Assembly (NCBI GenBank): GCA_030278955.1
Contig: JAOANR010000009.1
Location: 39,704,945 to 39,768,944 of the forward strand
DNA length: 64,000 bases
Source of the DNA: Hygrophila difformis
Taxonomy: Eukaryota > Streptophyta > Magnoliopsida > Lamiales > Acanthaceae
Direction of reading: 5' to 3'
The translations under genes and the position numbers were made by a program. Under the pieces are notes generated by a model. It searched no databases and was not told the DNA's origin. It saw only the letters and a program-made list of their open reading frames with translations. Within the stretch, counting starts at the first letter, position 1. Each line of letters opens with the position of its first letter. This document shows positions 1-10,665 of this stretch, in pieces.

Positions 1-452
1 TTAAAAGCCGGATCCTCTACATTGAATCTCCGGAAGACAGTAGGGTAGTTTGAAACCATTTTGAATGTTGAACAAGTTCTTTTGCAATGGAGCAAATCTT
101 CGAAGCTGCTCTGCCCTACTCGTGACAAAATCTCCCCAATGATGTCCAGTGGAATATCAGTCAAGTGTAGTGCAGAGAACTCAGAAGCCTGCTCTTTACT
201 GATGTTTAAGCGAGTTTTTAAAGAAGGAAAATCAGTTGTTTGTATTAATGAAATTATACTACCAAAATTCTACGATTTTTTAAGAAGAGTGTGAATGAGC
301 GAAGATAGATTATGCGAAATGCAGATATAAACCCTAGTGCTATGAATCAAACACTTAGATGCGGAATGCAGAAGAAAAATTCTGAAGAATTGAAACACCA
401 AGAAGAAGAAAATGAAGTATGAATGGAAGGCTTACGGATTGTTGCCTGCCAT
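1..452 (-). CDS. F-box protein, At2g35280-like, gene 1 (3' end outside window)
   Basis: Two-exon reading on the minus strand. Exon 1 is only 17 nt (452-436, Met-Ala-Gly-Asn-Asn plus two bases), followed by GTAAGC; exon 2 starts at 258 after an AG and stays open to base 1. The joined frame gives an F-box about 40 residues in (LTDIPLDIIGEILSRVG, then a Cys-rich CKRTC segment), which is the substrate-receptor module that binds SKP1 in SCF ubiquitin ligases. The intron (259-435, 177 nt) has GT-AG ends. The same 17-nt first exon occurs in the paralogue at 22193-23178, which supports the model. The C-terminal substrate-binding part is outside the window. The exon model is inferred from splice signals and paralogy; no transcript evidence is available here. 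Confidence 0.62.
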
Positions 453-848
453 TAGAGTGAGTTCCTGGAAGTGAAGGTATCTCGAACGTTTCTGGATGAA
501 AGTTTGGCAAATGGAATGAGAAAAGCTTGACTATGGCGGTTTCTCCTTTGAGAGAAAAATATATGGATAGATATGAAAGTGATTTGAAAAGATATGGAGG
601 TTATAGGATAAAAAAATGGGCTGGACTAGTTTAAAAGCTGCAGAGTAGGATACTCAAGTGTTTTTCCTCTCTTAGATTATAATAATTAAGTCTAGGCCTG
701 CCACATCAGTGGATTTGAATATTAACTCAAAATTTGAGTTACTAAACCTACACAGGCAAAACATTTGGACGAAAATAGATTAGTTTGAAAAACAAAGCGA
801 GGAGCATAAATTGAAAAAGATCAAAGCTACAAAAATTATGCATTCAGT

Positions 849-960
849 CTAATTGGATTCTAAATCAAACTCAAAGTCTAAATCCAATTCATCTACGTAC
901 TCTTCAAAAGCTACCCTCAATTCCAATCCTCTCCTTCATCCCCTGAATATACTCCTCTTT
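849..960 (-). pseudogene. Remnant of an F-box gene C-terminal tail
   Basis: Reading minus from about 930 to the TAG at 849-851 gives an Ala-Phe-Glu-Glu-Tyr-Val tail rich in Asp/Glu, matching the acidic C-terminus of the F-box gene at 23469-24209 (Ala-Phe-Asn-Glu-His-Val, then acidic residues). The frame is interrupted by TGA just upstream and appears frameshifted, and no F-box is visible before the retrotransposon boundary at 1118. It looks like the 3' relic of another tandem family member. Bases 961-1117 hold nothing else recognisable. Confidence 0.4.
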
Positions 961-1117
961 TAGCCTAAAGGATTTTTGGGAGCCTCATTTTCCTAAGAAT
1001 CTCATATGGAAATTCTATGATCTGAGTTTCCCCTGCTCCAGACTCCTTTGATGAAATTTTGGTTTCTTTGAGGAGCTTCCAGTTTCATTGAATTAAGAAA
1101 AGAAGCATAAAGGAATG

Positions 1118-2424
1118 TGTAACACCCGAGAAAAACAAATTCAAATTGTTTTGAACTACGTCATGACTTGATCCCTTCACAGGGTACGTAGGCAGCTTGG
1201 AACTAATTTCTAAGTTCAGTCACAAAATAAATCACGATAAATCAGAAAATAAATCACACAATGAATCACAAAATAAACCATAAAATAAAATCACAAGATC
1301 AATCGCAAGGACGATAGGAGGAGTTGGAACCAATTTAGACTAGACTAATTAGGGCACGGAAATGTTACGAGCGATAAGCTGAACTCGTAACAAGTTTAAG
1401 GTAAAGATTCCGAACCGGAGACGACCCGAGGAGTCGAGCTAACACGTAAAGGGTAGAAAACCGATAGAGGAAAGGAAGAAAAGACCCGACGGAACACGCG
1501 GACCGCCGAACCGGCCGGTCCGGCCGGCCTGCGCCCGCCGCGCGCCGCCGCGCGGCCACCGCGCGGGAAGCGGAGTCGCGACTCCAGGCCTGGCACGCAT
1601 GCTCCGCGCGGGCAAAGGCGTAGGTGCGCGTCACCAGCGCGCCAGAGGTGCTAAAAGTTTAAACTTTCCTTCCATGGCGATTTTCTTGCCAAAAACAACA
1701 CCCCTAACCATGGCAACCGAATCCCAGCCTTAGGGAAGGCTATAGGACGGTAATGGGGCGTCCAAATCCCCATAACCCACAGAAACCCTCAAGCCTCCCC
1801 TCCATTCTTCCTCTCCAAGTCAAAATCCTTCCGAATCCACTTTCCGGCGAGCATTCCGGCGACGACGAGGCGAAAGGAACCAAGCCCTGCCCTCTAGACT
1901 CTTGGTAAGCTATGGTTTAATGTTTTAGTTCGTCCATACCACTTAGAAACTTGAAATCTAACCCTTTTCCTTTACTACGATTTCACGTCGGAAAACGAAC
2001 AAAAAGCGATCGGAGAAGTTGGCCGTTCGTCATGACCCTAGGACGTCCGGAAACCCATTCCAGCGACTCAAATCTCTAACTAAGTAAGTTAAGACCTTAC
2101 TCACAAATTTTTGTGGTTTATTGTTGTTTAAAACTCGAGATCTAGACCCGTAACAAAAATCGATTTTCAAAAACCCTATTTTCATCCAATTTCAAAAACT
2201 CGCCTAAAACTCGACCTTCGGGAATTCAAACCGAAAACTTTTCAACATAGATTTTGTTCCTAATACTTTAATCTATCTTTTGTCCAAATTTCAGCCATTG
2301 ACATTAAGATTTGCTATTCCAAATCTCGCCGTAAACTTTCTGTGACAAACCGAACATTCCAAACTGTTGACAGATTTCATTACTCGACTTGATGCATGTT
2401 TTTCACCCGTTTTTAGAATGATTC
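1118..2424 (+). repeat. Element C 5' LTR, first part
   Basis: Aligns base for base, with scattered differences, to 19125-20431 of the 3' LTR until the GATTC at 2420-2424, where element A begins. It includes a very GC-rich block around 1495-1640 (repeated CGCGC and CCGGCCGG) in otherwise AT-rich DNA, and a splice-donor-like CTTG|GTAAGC at 1915. Confidence 0.9.
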
Positions 2425-3006
2425 TGTAATACCCGAGAATTTTACAACATAAATAAATAAATAAATACAATAAATAAATATAATAAATAAACAAATAAAC
2501 AAACATAATAAATAAATAAATATAGAAGAAATAAATATAGACGAAATGGGAAATGAAATTAATTAAGGAGATTAATTTAAACAAAAGAAATTAAGTAAAG
2601 TAAAAGGGTGATTTAATCAATTATCGGGTTTCCGTGTGCCCGATATAAATGAACTCGAGAATTCGAGCCAAAACGTAACAGTCGATCCGAAAGAAATAAC
2701 GACACGAAATAGGAACCCGAAGAGAGTCCGGAAATTGGAATCCAAGAGCATAGAGGGATAGAAACCCGAAAGAGAGGCGGAAAAGCACGACGGATCGCAC
2801 GACCCGTCCGGACCGGAGTCCGGGCGCAAGCCGCGCGCTGTCCGCGCGCTAAAAGGGGCAAAAGGCGCGCCAACCCCGCGCCACACGACAGATTCGCCCG
2901 TTGCGTGAATCTCTCGCCCGAACGCGGATTTTTCGACTTTCGGTTGAACGTATCTCGACTCAAGACCCTTAGGGTCAGATTTTGGATGCCCTAGGACTTA
3001 GACATC

Positions 3007-3014
3007 TATAAATA
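3007..3014 (+). promoter_or_regulatory. TATA box of element A 5' LTR
   Basis: TATAAATA followed by a C-rich stretch, downstream of the GC-rich block. The identical site is at 11469-11476 in the 3' LTR. The position, about 150 bases before a splice-donor-like sequence, fits the start of the R region. No transcript data. Confidence 0.55.
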
Positions 3015-3153
3015 AACCCCCTCGGAAGCCTAAACTCTTTTTCAAAACCCTACGATACTCTCTATACACAAAAGTCGAAATCCCGGAGTCAACGGAGGCA
3101 CCAAACGGAGGCAGCGGCTGTTTGGACGAATCCGGAAGATCTCCAACGTTGTG

Positions 3154-4680
3154 GTATGCTCTAGACCGATAAATCCTTTCATGTCTCAATCCGAAAACAG
3201 GATTCTAACCTCGTTTCTTTTCTCTCTACACCTTGAATTGGATCTAGAACGTAGAACCCGATGAACGGAGAGGAGAAACGGTGATCTGGAAGCCACGCCT
3301 CCGAAATAGACATCCCGGACGTTCACAAATCAGTAAGTTAACTCTTACATGGTTTTGGGAGGAATTAAAACGTTCGAAACTAAAGGATTTAACAAGAAAT
3401 CGTAAATCTGCCAACTTATGTTTTCTACCAACGCAACAGTTTTGATAAATTTTTCCGAACCTTAAAACCACTTCAAACGGAAAAACTTAAAACACAAAAA
3501 ACGTTCCTAAGGCTTAGATCTACCTACTGTAAAATTTCCAGAATTTTAAGAGATGATTTGATATGTGAAAACCAACCGAAACCGAACTGCTTGAATCTAG
3601 ATCTTGAAATTCTTGACAGAACTTAGGTATGATCTTGATCACGTTTTTGACATAGGTTCCAGACCGACTTAGATCTTTGGACGAACATGAAAGTTGTAGA
3701 TAATTGTCTTAATATGGTCTCTATAAAATTTCATCAAATTTGGAGTGGAATTACTATGGTAGAATTCGAAATCTTTAAACTGTGACATATGAAACTCGGA
3801 CAGAATTGTGCTTCTGTGAAAATTAGTGTTTTTGACCTATTTCGGTATCTCGGATTGAAAAAGTTAAAACAGGAAAGTTGTAGATCTCGACGTTTCTGAG
3901 TTCGTCGTAAAATGTTGGAATTTTTTTGGAATTAAATCTGATTTTAGACGAATTTTAGAGTAAACTGTGGTTTACCGGAAACAAAATCTTGAAATCTTGT
4001 TGAAACATGGAATTAACCTTTAGGGTTGAAATGAGTTGAGATACTATTTTTAAATAAAGATAATTGAGATCAGATTTTTGAAATTAAATCCCCTTACAAA
4101 CTTGATAAATTAAAATTAGGGGTGAGTGCTCTGCAGGGTGCCCCTAACGATTCACTTCGTGCCTTAATGGATGATGGTGACCCCGCGCGCTAAACTTGAG
4201 ATATGATATTGCCAAAATGGTGAAATATAGAGCCTACACTCTCGAGAATATCCACATGGGTTTCCCGAGGCTCCGGAGTGGTACTGGGTATGGCTGATAC
4301 GGTTGCGGCCGCCGGGCTACCGGCTAAACTTGTTGATATCGCGATGCTATCGTGAAACTTTGAAATACCGAATCTGGAATGTAATGGGGATATTAAATTA
4401 AATTAATTTAGATTAAATTATGCTTGTGTCCAATTAAATTACTTAAAGGCTTTATTTAAATTATGGCTTTTATTTTAATTCATGCGAGATGTGTTGTTAA
4501 ATAAAGCTCTGAAATATATTATGCTATTGGATAGTTGATTAGATTAAATTGAATATTATGCTATTATCATGCTTTTGATAAATTATTAAATTTACGGCTT
4601 TAAAACCCTACGATCATGCATGTGTGAACTTACTCAGCAAGTTGTGCTGACCCAAACCATTTTTATTCCTTTTCTTACAG
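3154..4680 (+). other. Putative intron inside the element A 5' LTR
   Basis: Donor at 3154 (GTG|GTATGC here; GTG|GTAAGC in the 3' LTR at 11603), branch-like GTGCTGAC about 30 bases before a pyrimidine-rich run ending TTCTTACAG at 4680, and exon restart AGTATG. Elements B and C have donor, branch and acceptor at equivalent places (see 19915-21590 and 29871-31909). The intron is inferred from signal conservation only; the 5' LTR donor has one change from consensus. Confidence 0.45.
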
Positions 4681-5044
4681 AGTATGTGGAATGAGCATGT
4701 GTGAGCACGAACCATGCATGGGGTTTTTGGGAAATATTATTTTGCTTTTAAATTCGTACTTTAGACGATATTATGAACGGGCCTGTTTAACCCATGTTTT
4801 GGCCATGTCGGCCCTATTTATATTTTCCGCTGCGATACTATACTAAAACAATTATTTCCGCTGCGCTATGATATTATTATTTTCGAATTATATTGTATGG
4901 GCTATTTTGAATGATTTAAATGTTTTAAATACTGCAATACCTAGCCTTGCATCTCTTTAGTAAGCTCGGAGAAACCGTGTCTTACTAGAGAGATATGGCG
5001 GTGACATCCCGACCTGGGTGACCAAAAATCGGGGTGTTACAAGT

Positions 5045-5056
5045 TGGTATCAGAGC
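5045..5056 (+). other. Primer-binding site (initiator Met tRNA), element A
   Basis: TGGTATCAGAGC is the complement of the 3' end of plant initiator Met tRNA and lies three bases after the LTR end. It primes minus-strand cDNA synthesis. Confidence 0.9.
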
Positions 5057-5302
5057 CCGACTATTTTTAAAGTATTATTTTTAAACCGTTATTATTTTTA
5101 AACTATTATTTTTAAACCATTATTATTTTTTTTAAACTACTATTAATATTTTGACTATTGTTTTAAATTTTAAAGTATTATTTCCATGGAGAAATTTTAT
5201 TTTTAAAACCCATGGAAAAAATATATATATATATATATATGGTGCATTAAATTATTTTTGGGGGGAATCATCATTTGCATTTGCATATTGCATCTCTTCT
5301 AT

Positions 5303-5430
5303 GAACTTAGGATCTTGGCGAATCTGAACTTAGAATCTTGGCGAATTTGAACCTAGAATCTTGGCGAATTTGAACTTAGGATCTTGGCGAAATTGAACTT
5401 AGAATCTTGGCGAATATTAACTTAGATCTC
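5303..5430 (+). repeat. 23-bp tandem repeat in the element A leader
   Basis: About 5.5 head-to-tail copies of a 23-base unit containing AACTTAGAATCTTGGCGAA, starting at 5303, 5326, 5349, 5372, 5395 and 5418 (last partial). Copies differ by one to three bases. It lies between the PBS and the first ORF. The preceding leader (5057-5302) is AT-rich with repeated TATTATTTTTAAAC and a short (AT)n run near 5221. Confidence 0.85.
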
Positions 5431-5443
5431 TTGCTTGTGCTAG

Positions 5444-5779
5444 ATGGCTAGTCAAGACATGATGCAGTTGATGGTCAGGATGATGAGCATTCATCTTGAT
5501 TCCCACCAAACCCTAGAGCAAATGAAGTACCGTATGGCTCAATTGGAGGCCAATTTACATCGCATGGACAACTTGAGAGAGGCGGATCATCACCGCATAA
5601 ACCAACTCGAACGCCAAGTCCAAACCCTCACTACACAAAACTTAATACTGAAGGAATACATCGATGCCCATGGGCAAGACTTGAACACTATCTTTGACAA
5701 GCTACTGCCGCCGAGTTCGGAGGAGGAAGATCCGGAGGAGGATCCTGCTACCCCACCGGAGGACGTCATGAGACGCTAG
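5444..5779 (+). CDS. Small coiled-coil ORF upstream of gag, element A (function unknown)
   Basis: Intact 111-codon ORF between the leader and gag. Residues about 20-75 look like a coiled coil (many Leu/Gln/Arg/Glu, heptad-like spacing around LEQMKYRMAQLEANLHRMD and INQLERQVQTL), followed by an acidic, Pro-rich tail (SSEEEDPEEDP). A decayed homologue occupies the same position in element C (15359-15734), so the ORF is a shared feature of this lineage rather than chance. I do not recognise it as a known retrotransposon domain. It could be a nucleocapsid-like accessory protein, but this is speculation. ATG chosen because it is the first in frame and follows the tandem repeats directly. Confidence 0.6.
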   Translation: MASQDMMQLMVRMMSIHLDSHQTLEQMKYRMAQLEANLHRMDNLREADHHRINQLERQVQTLTTQNLILKEYIDAHGQDLNTIFDKLLPPSSEEEDPEEDPATPPEDVMRR

Positions 5780-6080
5780 GGATTCTATTGTTAGATACTA
5801 TTTTGCTAGGAAAATATTTCTACTTTTGTACTAAAATCTCTTTTGAGGAAATAAAATGCCCGATTTATTCATAATAAATCGAAAAAAAACGGACAGATCT
5901 GTCCGCACACAAAAAAAAAATTCGAAATAAGAACAAATTAAAATAAAACCCCGAAGCGTACGACGTTTCTTAGTTCGATCGAGCACCACGTGCTAAATCA
6001 CAAAACACATATACATTATAGAAATTGCTTAGACTATATGCTAAATTCACAAAGTCCTAATCTATCCTATTTGTACCAGA

Positions 6081-6653
6081 ATGGCACCCAGAGGAAGAGG
6101 AAGGACTCAACCCGCTCACCAAACCACTACTGAAACTTCTACTAAGACACTACCAAACGTCACGGAACCGATTCAACCTGAGGTGGAACAACCCCAAGGT
6201 GCGCAGGACGCCCCCGCACCGAACAATGTGGGCGATCGTCTTAGGACGATAGAGGAGGTGTTGATTGCGCTTGGAAACGTGCAAGTCAACCAGGGTCAAG
6301 CTGCGGCGGTACCTCCGCCCCAAGCTCGCCCTAACTACCTGGCGATGGTGAATCCTTACCAGCCGCCCCACTACGCTGGTGAGGAGGATCCAGCTAAACT
6401 GGAAGAGTGGATCTGGACCTTTGACAAGCTGCTGGGGGCAGTTAAATGTCCGGAGGGAGAAAGAGTGCATGTCGCCTCATACTACTTGGGAGGCGAGGCT
6501 GACGACTGGTGGCAGGCAACTCAAGCCAAGATGACTGAAGAGGATGAGCCCTACTCTTGGGCGGAAATGATGGAACTACTCAGGGATCGTTTCTATCCCT
6601 TGAGTGCTAAATCGGCGATGTACGAGGAATTCATGTCGCTGAAGCTATATTAG
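6081..6653 (+). pseudogene. Truncated gag of element A
   Basis: N-terminal 190 codons of a Ty3/gypsy Gag (capsid precursor). The retrotransposon-gag core is visible from about residue 85 (NYLAMVNPYQPPHYAGEEDP, then EEWI, GGEADDWW and LRDRFYPL). The same motifs occur in the gag of element B (27509). It stops abruptly at TAG where a foreign Athila-LTR-like block begins, so the capsid C-terminus, zinc knuckle and the start of protease are missing. Bases 5780-6080 between the small ORF and gag are non-coding, with an A-rich run at 5880. Confidence 0.85.
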
Positions 6654-7400
6654 ATCTCGATTTCGAATAACAATTTTAAAGGTTAAGTGAATTAATTTTC
6701 ACTAAGTTCTTAAAGACCCACGCAGTGGTCAACATAGCGTGACAATCTTTCAGAACTAAAAACTCTGGATTTACTAATCTAGGTAATGTTTTGGAATCTT
6801 TCTCCCAGTGTTTCCCATAAAGGAATATCGCGAGGGAGGTCCCGAAGATATTTTAAACTTAGTATTTTCCTTCATACAAAACTCATCCTTGCTTTATTTC
6901 ATTATTGGAATGATGCAAGGAACAAACCTATCAACATAAACTCTCGAAAATGTTATTCCAGAACCCACGCTTCGTTCAATTGAACAAAGCGAGGGAACAT
7001 TCCGAGATAGCAACAGAATTGGTTCCTTTTCTTAAGGAAGCCAAAGACTTTCTCGCTATAAATATATATCACCTATCTTATAAATGGGAATTTAATATTC
7101 CCACTGCATTCTTGACAGATTTTATTGCGAGGAGCTTGATTTTCTGTATTACTCAAATCTGAGGAACATTCTATGAATAATAACTCCCTCCACGTTGTAC
7201 AAATATAGCACGTGGAAGATTAGAGTGTTCATAGTTTTAACCCCAAAATAATTACTGCAAGTTATTTTGGACATACATTTTCCAGAATCAATTCTCAAAT
7301 CCTTTTTAAGGAAAGCAATTCCCTATATTCTGTCCAGCTCCTAACCCATATTTTCGGAGCCGCTACCATTTTACTTAGAGGATTCAGAACCCTCATCTGG
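6654..7400 (+). mobile_element. Fragment of an Athila-type LTR replacing gag/protease sequence
   Basis: Not chromovirus sequence. It resembles, in diverged form, the reverse complement of about 39290-40040 within the Athila 5' LTR in this window. Shared landmarks are CTTAAAGACCCA near 6710, a hairpin of the CGCTT...AAGCG type at 6967-6991, TCTGAGGAACATTC near 7160, CTCCCTCCACG near 7187, and CAGAACCCTCATC near 7385. No target duplication is evident. It replaced rather than simply interrupted coding sequence, since the gag C-terminus is absent on both sides. A TATA-like CTATAAATATATA lies near 7056. Confidence 0.7.
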
Positions 7401-7407
7401 AGAAGTA

Positions 7408-10400
7408 GTATCTTGCTCTAAACGATATAACGGAATTCCTATAGTGATAAAGAACGTAGAATTCTTCGCGAACTTGGTAGAATTTAACTTAAGAGACTTT
7501 GACATCATACTGGGGATGGATTGGTTATCCCAGTATAAGGCGGTGATCGAATGCCAAAAGCAAAAGATCACCTTGTCAAAAAGTAGGGGAAAGAGAGTTA
7601 TCTTTTACTCTCAGCCCCCTAAGAAAAGTAACAAAATCGTTAGTGCACTTAAACTAAGTAACCTGATGCGTAAGGGGTATGAACTATATGCGTGCTATGT
7701 GCACAACCTTGAGGCGGAAGAGAACAAGGTTGATAGCATACCAGTGGTAAGAGAATACCCGGACGTGTTCCCTGAGGATGTTCCGGGCATGCCACCTGAG
7801 AGAGATCTTGAATTCACTATAGATCTCATTCCGGGGACAGAGCCTGTCTCAAAAGCTCCGTACCGGATGGCACCACTGGAAATGAAGGAGTTAAAAGACC
7901 AACTCGAGGAGCTGTTAGGAAAAGGGTATATAAGGCCGAGTACGTCCCCTTGGGGAGCACCGGTTTTATTTGTCAAAAAGAAAGACGGAGGACTACGTCT
8001 TTGCATAGATTATCGAGGATTAAACCAAGTGACCATCAAGAATAAATACCCCCTACCAAGAATAGAGGATCTGTTTGATCAACTGAAGGGAGCTTCAGTA
8101 TTCTCGAAGATCGACTTGCGATCTGGGTATCATCAATTGAGGATCGCCGAGAAGGACATTCCGAAGACGGCGTTTCGAACGCGATATGGCCATTACGAGT
8201 TCACAGTGTTATCCTTCGGGTTAACAAATTCTCCGGCCATGTTCATGAATCTCATGAACAACGTGTTCCGAGAATTATTAGATCAGTGCATCGTAGTGTT
8301 CATCGACGACATCTTGATCTACTCAAAGAGCGAGGAAGAGCATGCCCAACACTTACATCAAGTGTTAGGAATCTTGCGAAGAAATCAGCTATACGGCAAG
8401 CTGACGAAATGCGATTTCTGGTTGAAAGAAGTGGCATTTCTCGGACACATAGTATCCGCTGATGGAGTATCAGTGGATCCGGCAAAGGTTTCTTCCGTGA
8501 CGGAGTGGGCTACTCCGAAGAGTCCAACGGAAATAAGGAGTTTCCTTGGATTAGCTGGGTATTATAGACGATTTGTGAAGGACTTTTCAAGGATTGCACG
8601 TCCTTTGACCCAGCTACTGAAGAAAGGAGCAAAATACGAGTGGACCGAAGCGTGTGAGACTGCGTTTCAAGAACTTAAGAAACGACACACAACCACACCC
8701 GTATTAACACTACCATCGGAAAATGGTGACTTCGAAGTTTATAGCGATGCTTCGAAGGAAGGTTTAGGTTGCGTCTTGATGCAAGACTCGAGAGTCGTAG
8801 CGTATGCATCGCGCCAATTAAAACCTCACGAGGAAAACTATCCGACACATGACCTGGAGTTGGCAGCGGTCGTTTTCGCTCTAAAGATATGGAGACATTA
8901 ACTTTATGGGCGGAAGTGTCGAATGTTCACCGACCATAAGAGCTTGAAATATATATTCACTCAGAAGGAGTTGAATTTGAGACAGCGAAGGTGGTTGGAA
9001 CTTATAAAAGACTACGATTTAGAGATAGCATACCACGAAGGGAAGGCGAATGTGGTAGCCGATGCCCTAAGTCGGAAAACCCAACACGTGACGAACTCGT
9101 TGGTAATTCCGCCGGCATTGTACATGGAGTTAGCAAGGTTGGAGTTAGAACTGGTGCATCCTGGCACAGTGAGAGAAACGATCAATGCCATGGTCGTAGA
9201 AACTTCAATATTGGACGAGATTCGACTCGCTCAACCGGGCGACCCGAAACTCGAGAAGATAAAAGGGTATATTGCCTAAGGAAAGGCAATAGGATTTGCT
9301 GTCCACGAGGATGGAAGCATCCGTTTTAAAGGGAGATGGTGTGTGCCCCTTAAATGTGCCGAGTTGAAACAAAGGTTGATGGAGGAAGGGCACAACACGC
9401 CATATTCCGTACATCCCGGAGGTGACAAGCTATACAAAGATCTAAAGAAGATCTATTGGTGGCCGGGAATGAAGAAGGAAGTGGCGAACTTCGTGGCAAA
9501 ATGTCTCACCTGCCAAAAGGTTAAGGCGGTGCGACATAAACCCTTAGGACTGATGCAACCACTAGAGATTCCAAGTTGGAAGTGGGATAGCATCTCGATG
9601 GACTTTGTCTCGGGATTACCTCGATCACCTAAAGGCATGAACAAAATTTGGGTGATTGTGGATAGGCTAACAAAGACGGCAATATTTATCCCAATGAAGG
9701 ACACGTGGACTATGGACCAATTGGCCCGAGCCTACATTGATAATGTGGTACGACGACATAGAGTACCACATGATATCATTTCCGATAGAGACAGTAGATT
9801 TGTCTCTCATTTTTGGACGGAGTTACAGAAAGCTCTCGGTACTCAAATCAAAATGAGCACCGCATTCCACCCGATGACGGATGGACAAACCGATAGGACA
9901 ATCTAAACACTAGAAGACATGCTGAGAGCATGTGTGTTGGAATTCAAAGGGAATTGGGAATCTCATTTACCCTTAATTGAGTTTTCCTATAATAATAGCT
10001 ACCATGCTAGCATCGGCATGGCACCTTTCGAGGCGTTGTATGGACGAAAATGCCGAAGCCCGTTGAGCTGGGAAGAAAACGGTAACTCCGTGGTGGTGGG
10101 ACCACAACTTATCGAAGACATGGCTCAACAAATTAAAGTGATTCAAGGAAAAATGAAAGCCGCACAAGACCGTCAAAAGAGTTACGCCGACGTGAGACGA
10201 CGAGACCTAGAATTTCAAGTGGGAGATAGGGTCATGCTAAGAATATCACCCATGAAGGGGGTGATGCGCTTTGGCAAACGAGGAAAGTTAAGTCCTCGAT
10301 ATATAGGACCTTACGAAATTCTAGAACGAGTCGGAACTCTAGCTTACCGACTGGCTTTACCGCCACAATTAGACCGAGTTCATAATGTCTTCCATGTCTC

Positions 10401-10665
10401 ACAACTAAAGAAGTATATGCCGGACCCGACACATGTACTTCAACCGGAGATAATTGAGCTCGATGAGGATTTGACTTATGAAGAAGTCCCAGTGCGTATT
10501 CTCGACACTAAGGAACGAGTAACGAGGAACAAAACCGTCAAAATGATCAAGGTTCTTTGGTCAAACCACGAAAGTGAGACCGGAACTTGGGAAGTAGAAT
10601 CCGACATGAGAGAACGCTACCCGACATTCTTCCAAACCGATACCGACACAGTTATGGGGACATAA
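7408..10665 (+). pseudogene. Element A pol: partial protease, RT, RNase H, integrase, chromodomain-like tail
   Basis: One frame throughout, broken by three TAA codons (8899-8901, 9277-9279, 9904-9906). Order: end of protease ([12 protein letters not shown]), RT with [17 protein letters not shown] and catalytic FIDDIL, RNase H ([28 protein letters not shown]), integrase zinc finger (HPGGDK... CLTC), integrase core with the two Asp (SMDFVSGLP, ISDRDSRF), GPY/F-like region (LSPRYIGPYEI) and a chromodomain-like C-terminus (KVLWSNHESETGTWE). The residue normally Glu in the DDE triad (GQ-S-E-R-T-I context) reads Asp here (GQTDRTI), right before the third stop. Replication enzyme genes of a Ty3/gypsy element, now dead. 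Confidence 0.92.

Larger units (their letters stand above)
2425..5041 (+). repeat. Element A 5' LTR
   Basis: Begins TGTAATACCC with an AAATA-rich simple-repeat stretch (2448-2530). A GC-rich block lies at 2770-2885, a TATA box (TATAAATA) at 3007-3014, a putative intron at 3154-4680, and a conserved stem-loop at 4953-4992 shortly before the CA end at 5041. Confidence 0.92.

Noticed and set aside
1365..1634. ORFs across the GC-rich LTR blocks (also 2613-2963, 11075-11425, 19375-19783, 25860-26186, 29376-29702)
   Set aside because: They arise from stop-poor GC-rich LTR sequence, shift between LTR copies and match no protein feature.
6786..7162. Short ORFs in the Athila-LTR scrap
   Set aside because: Non-coding LTR sequence; the equivalent Athila LTR has no such frame.
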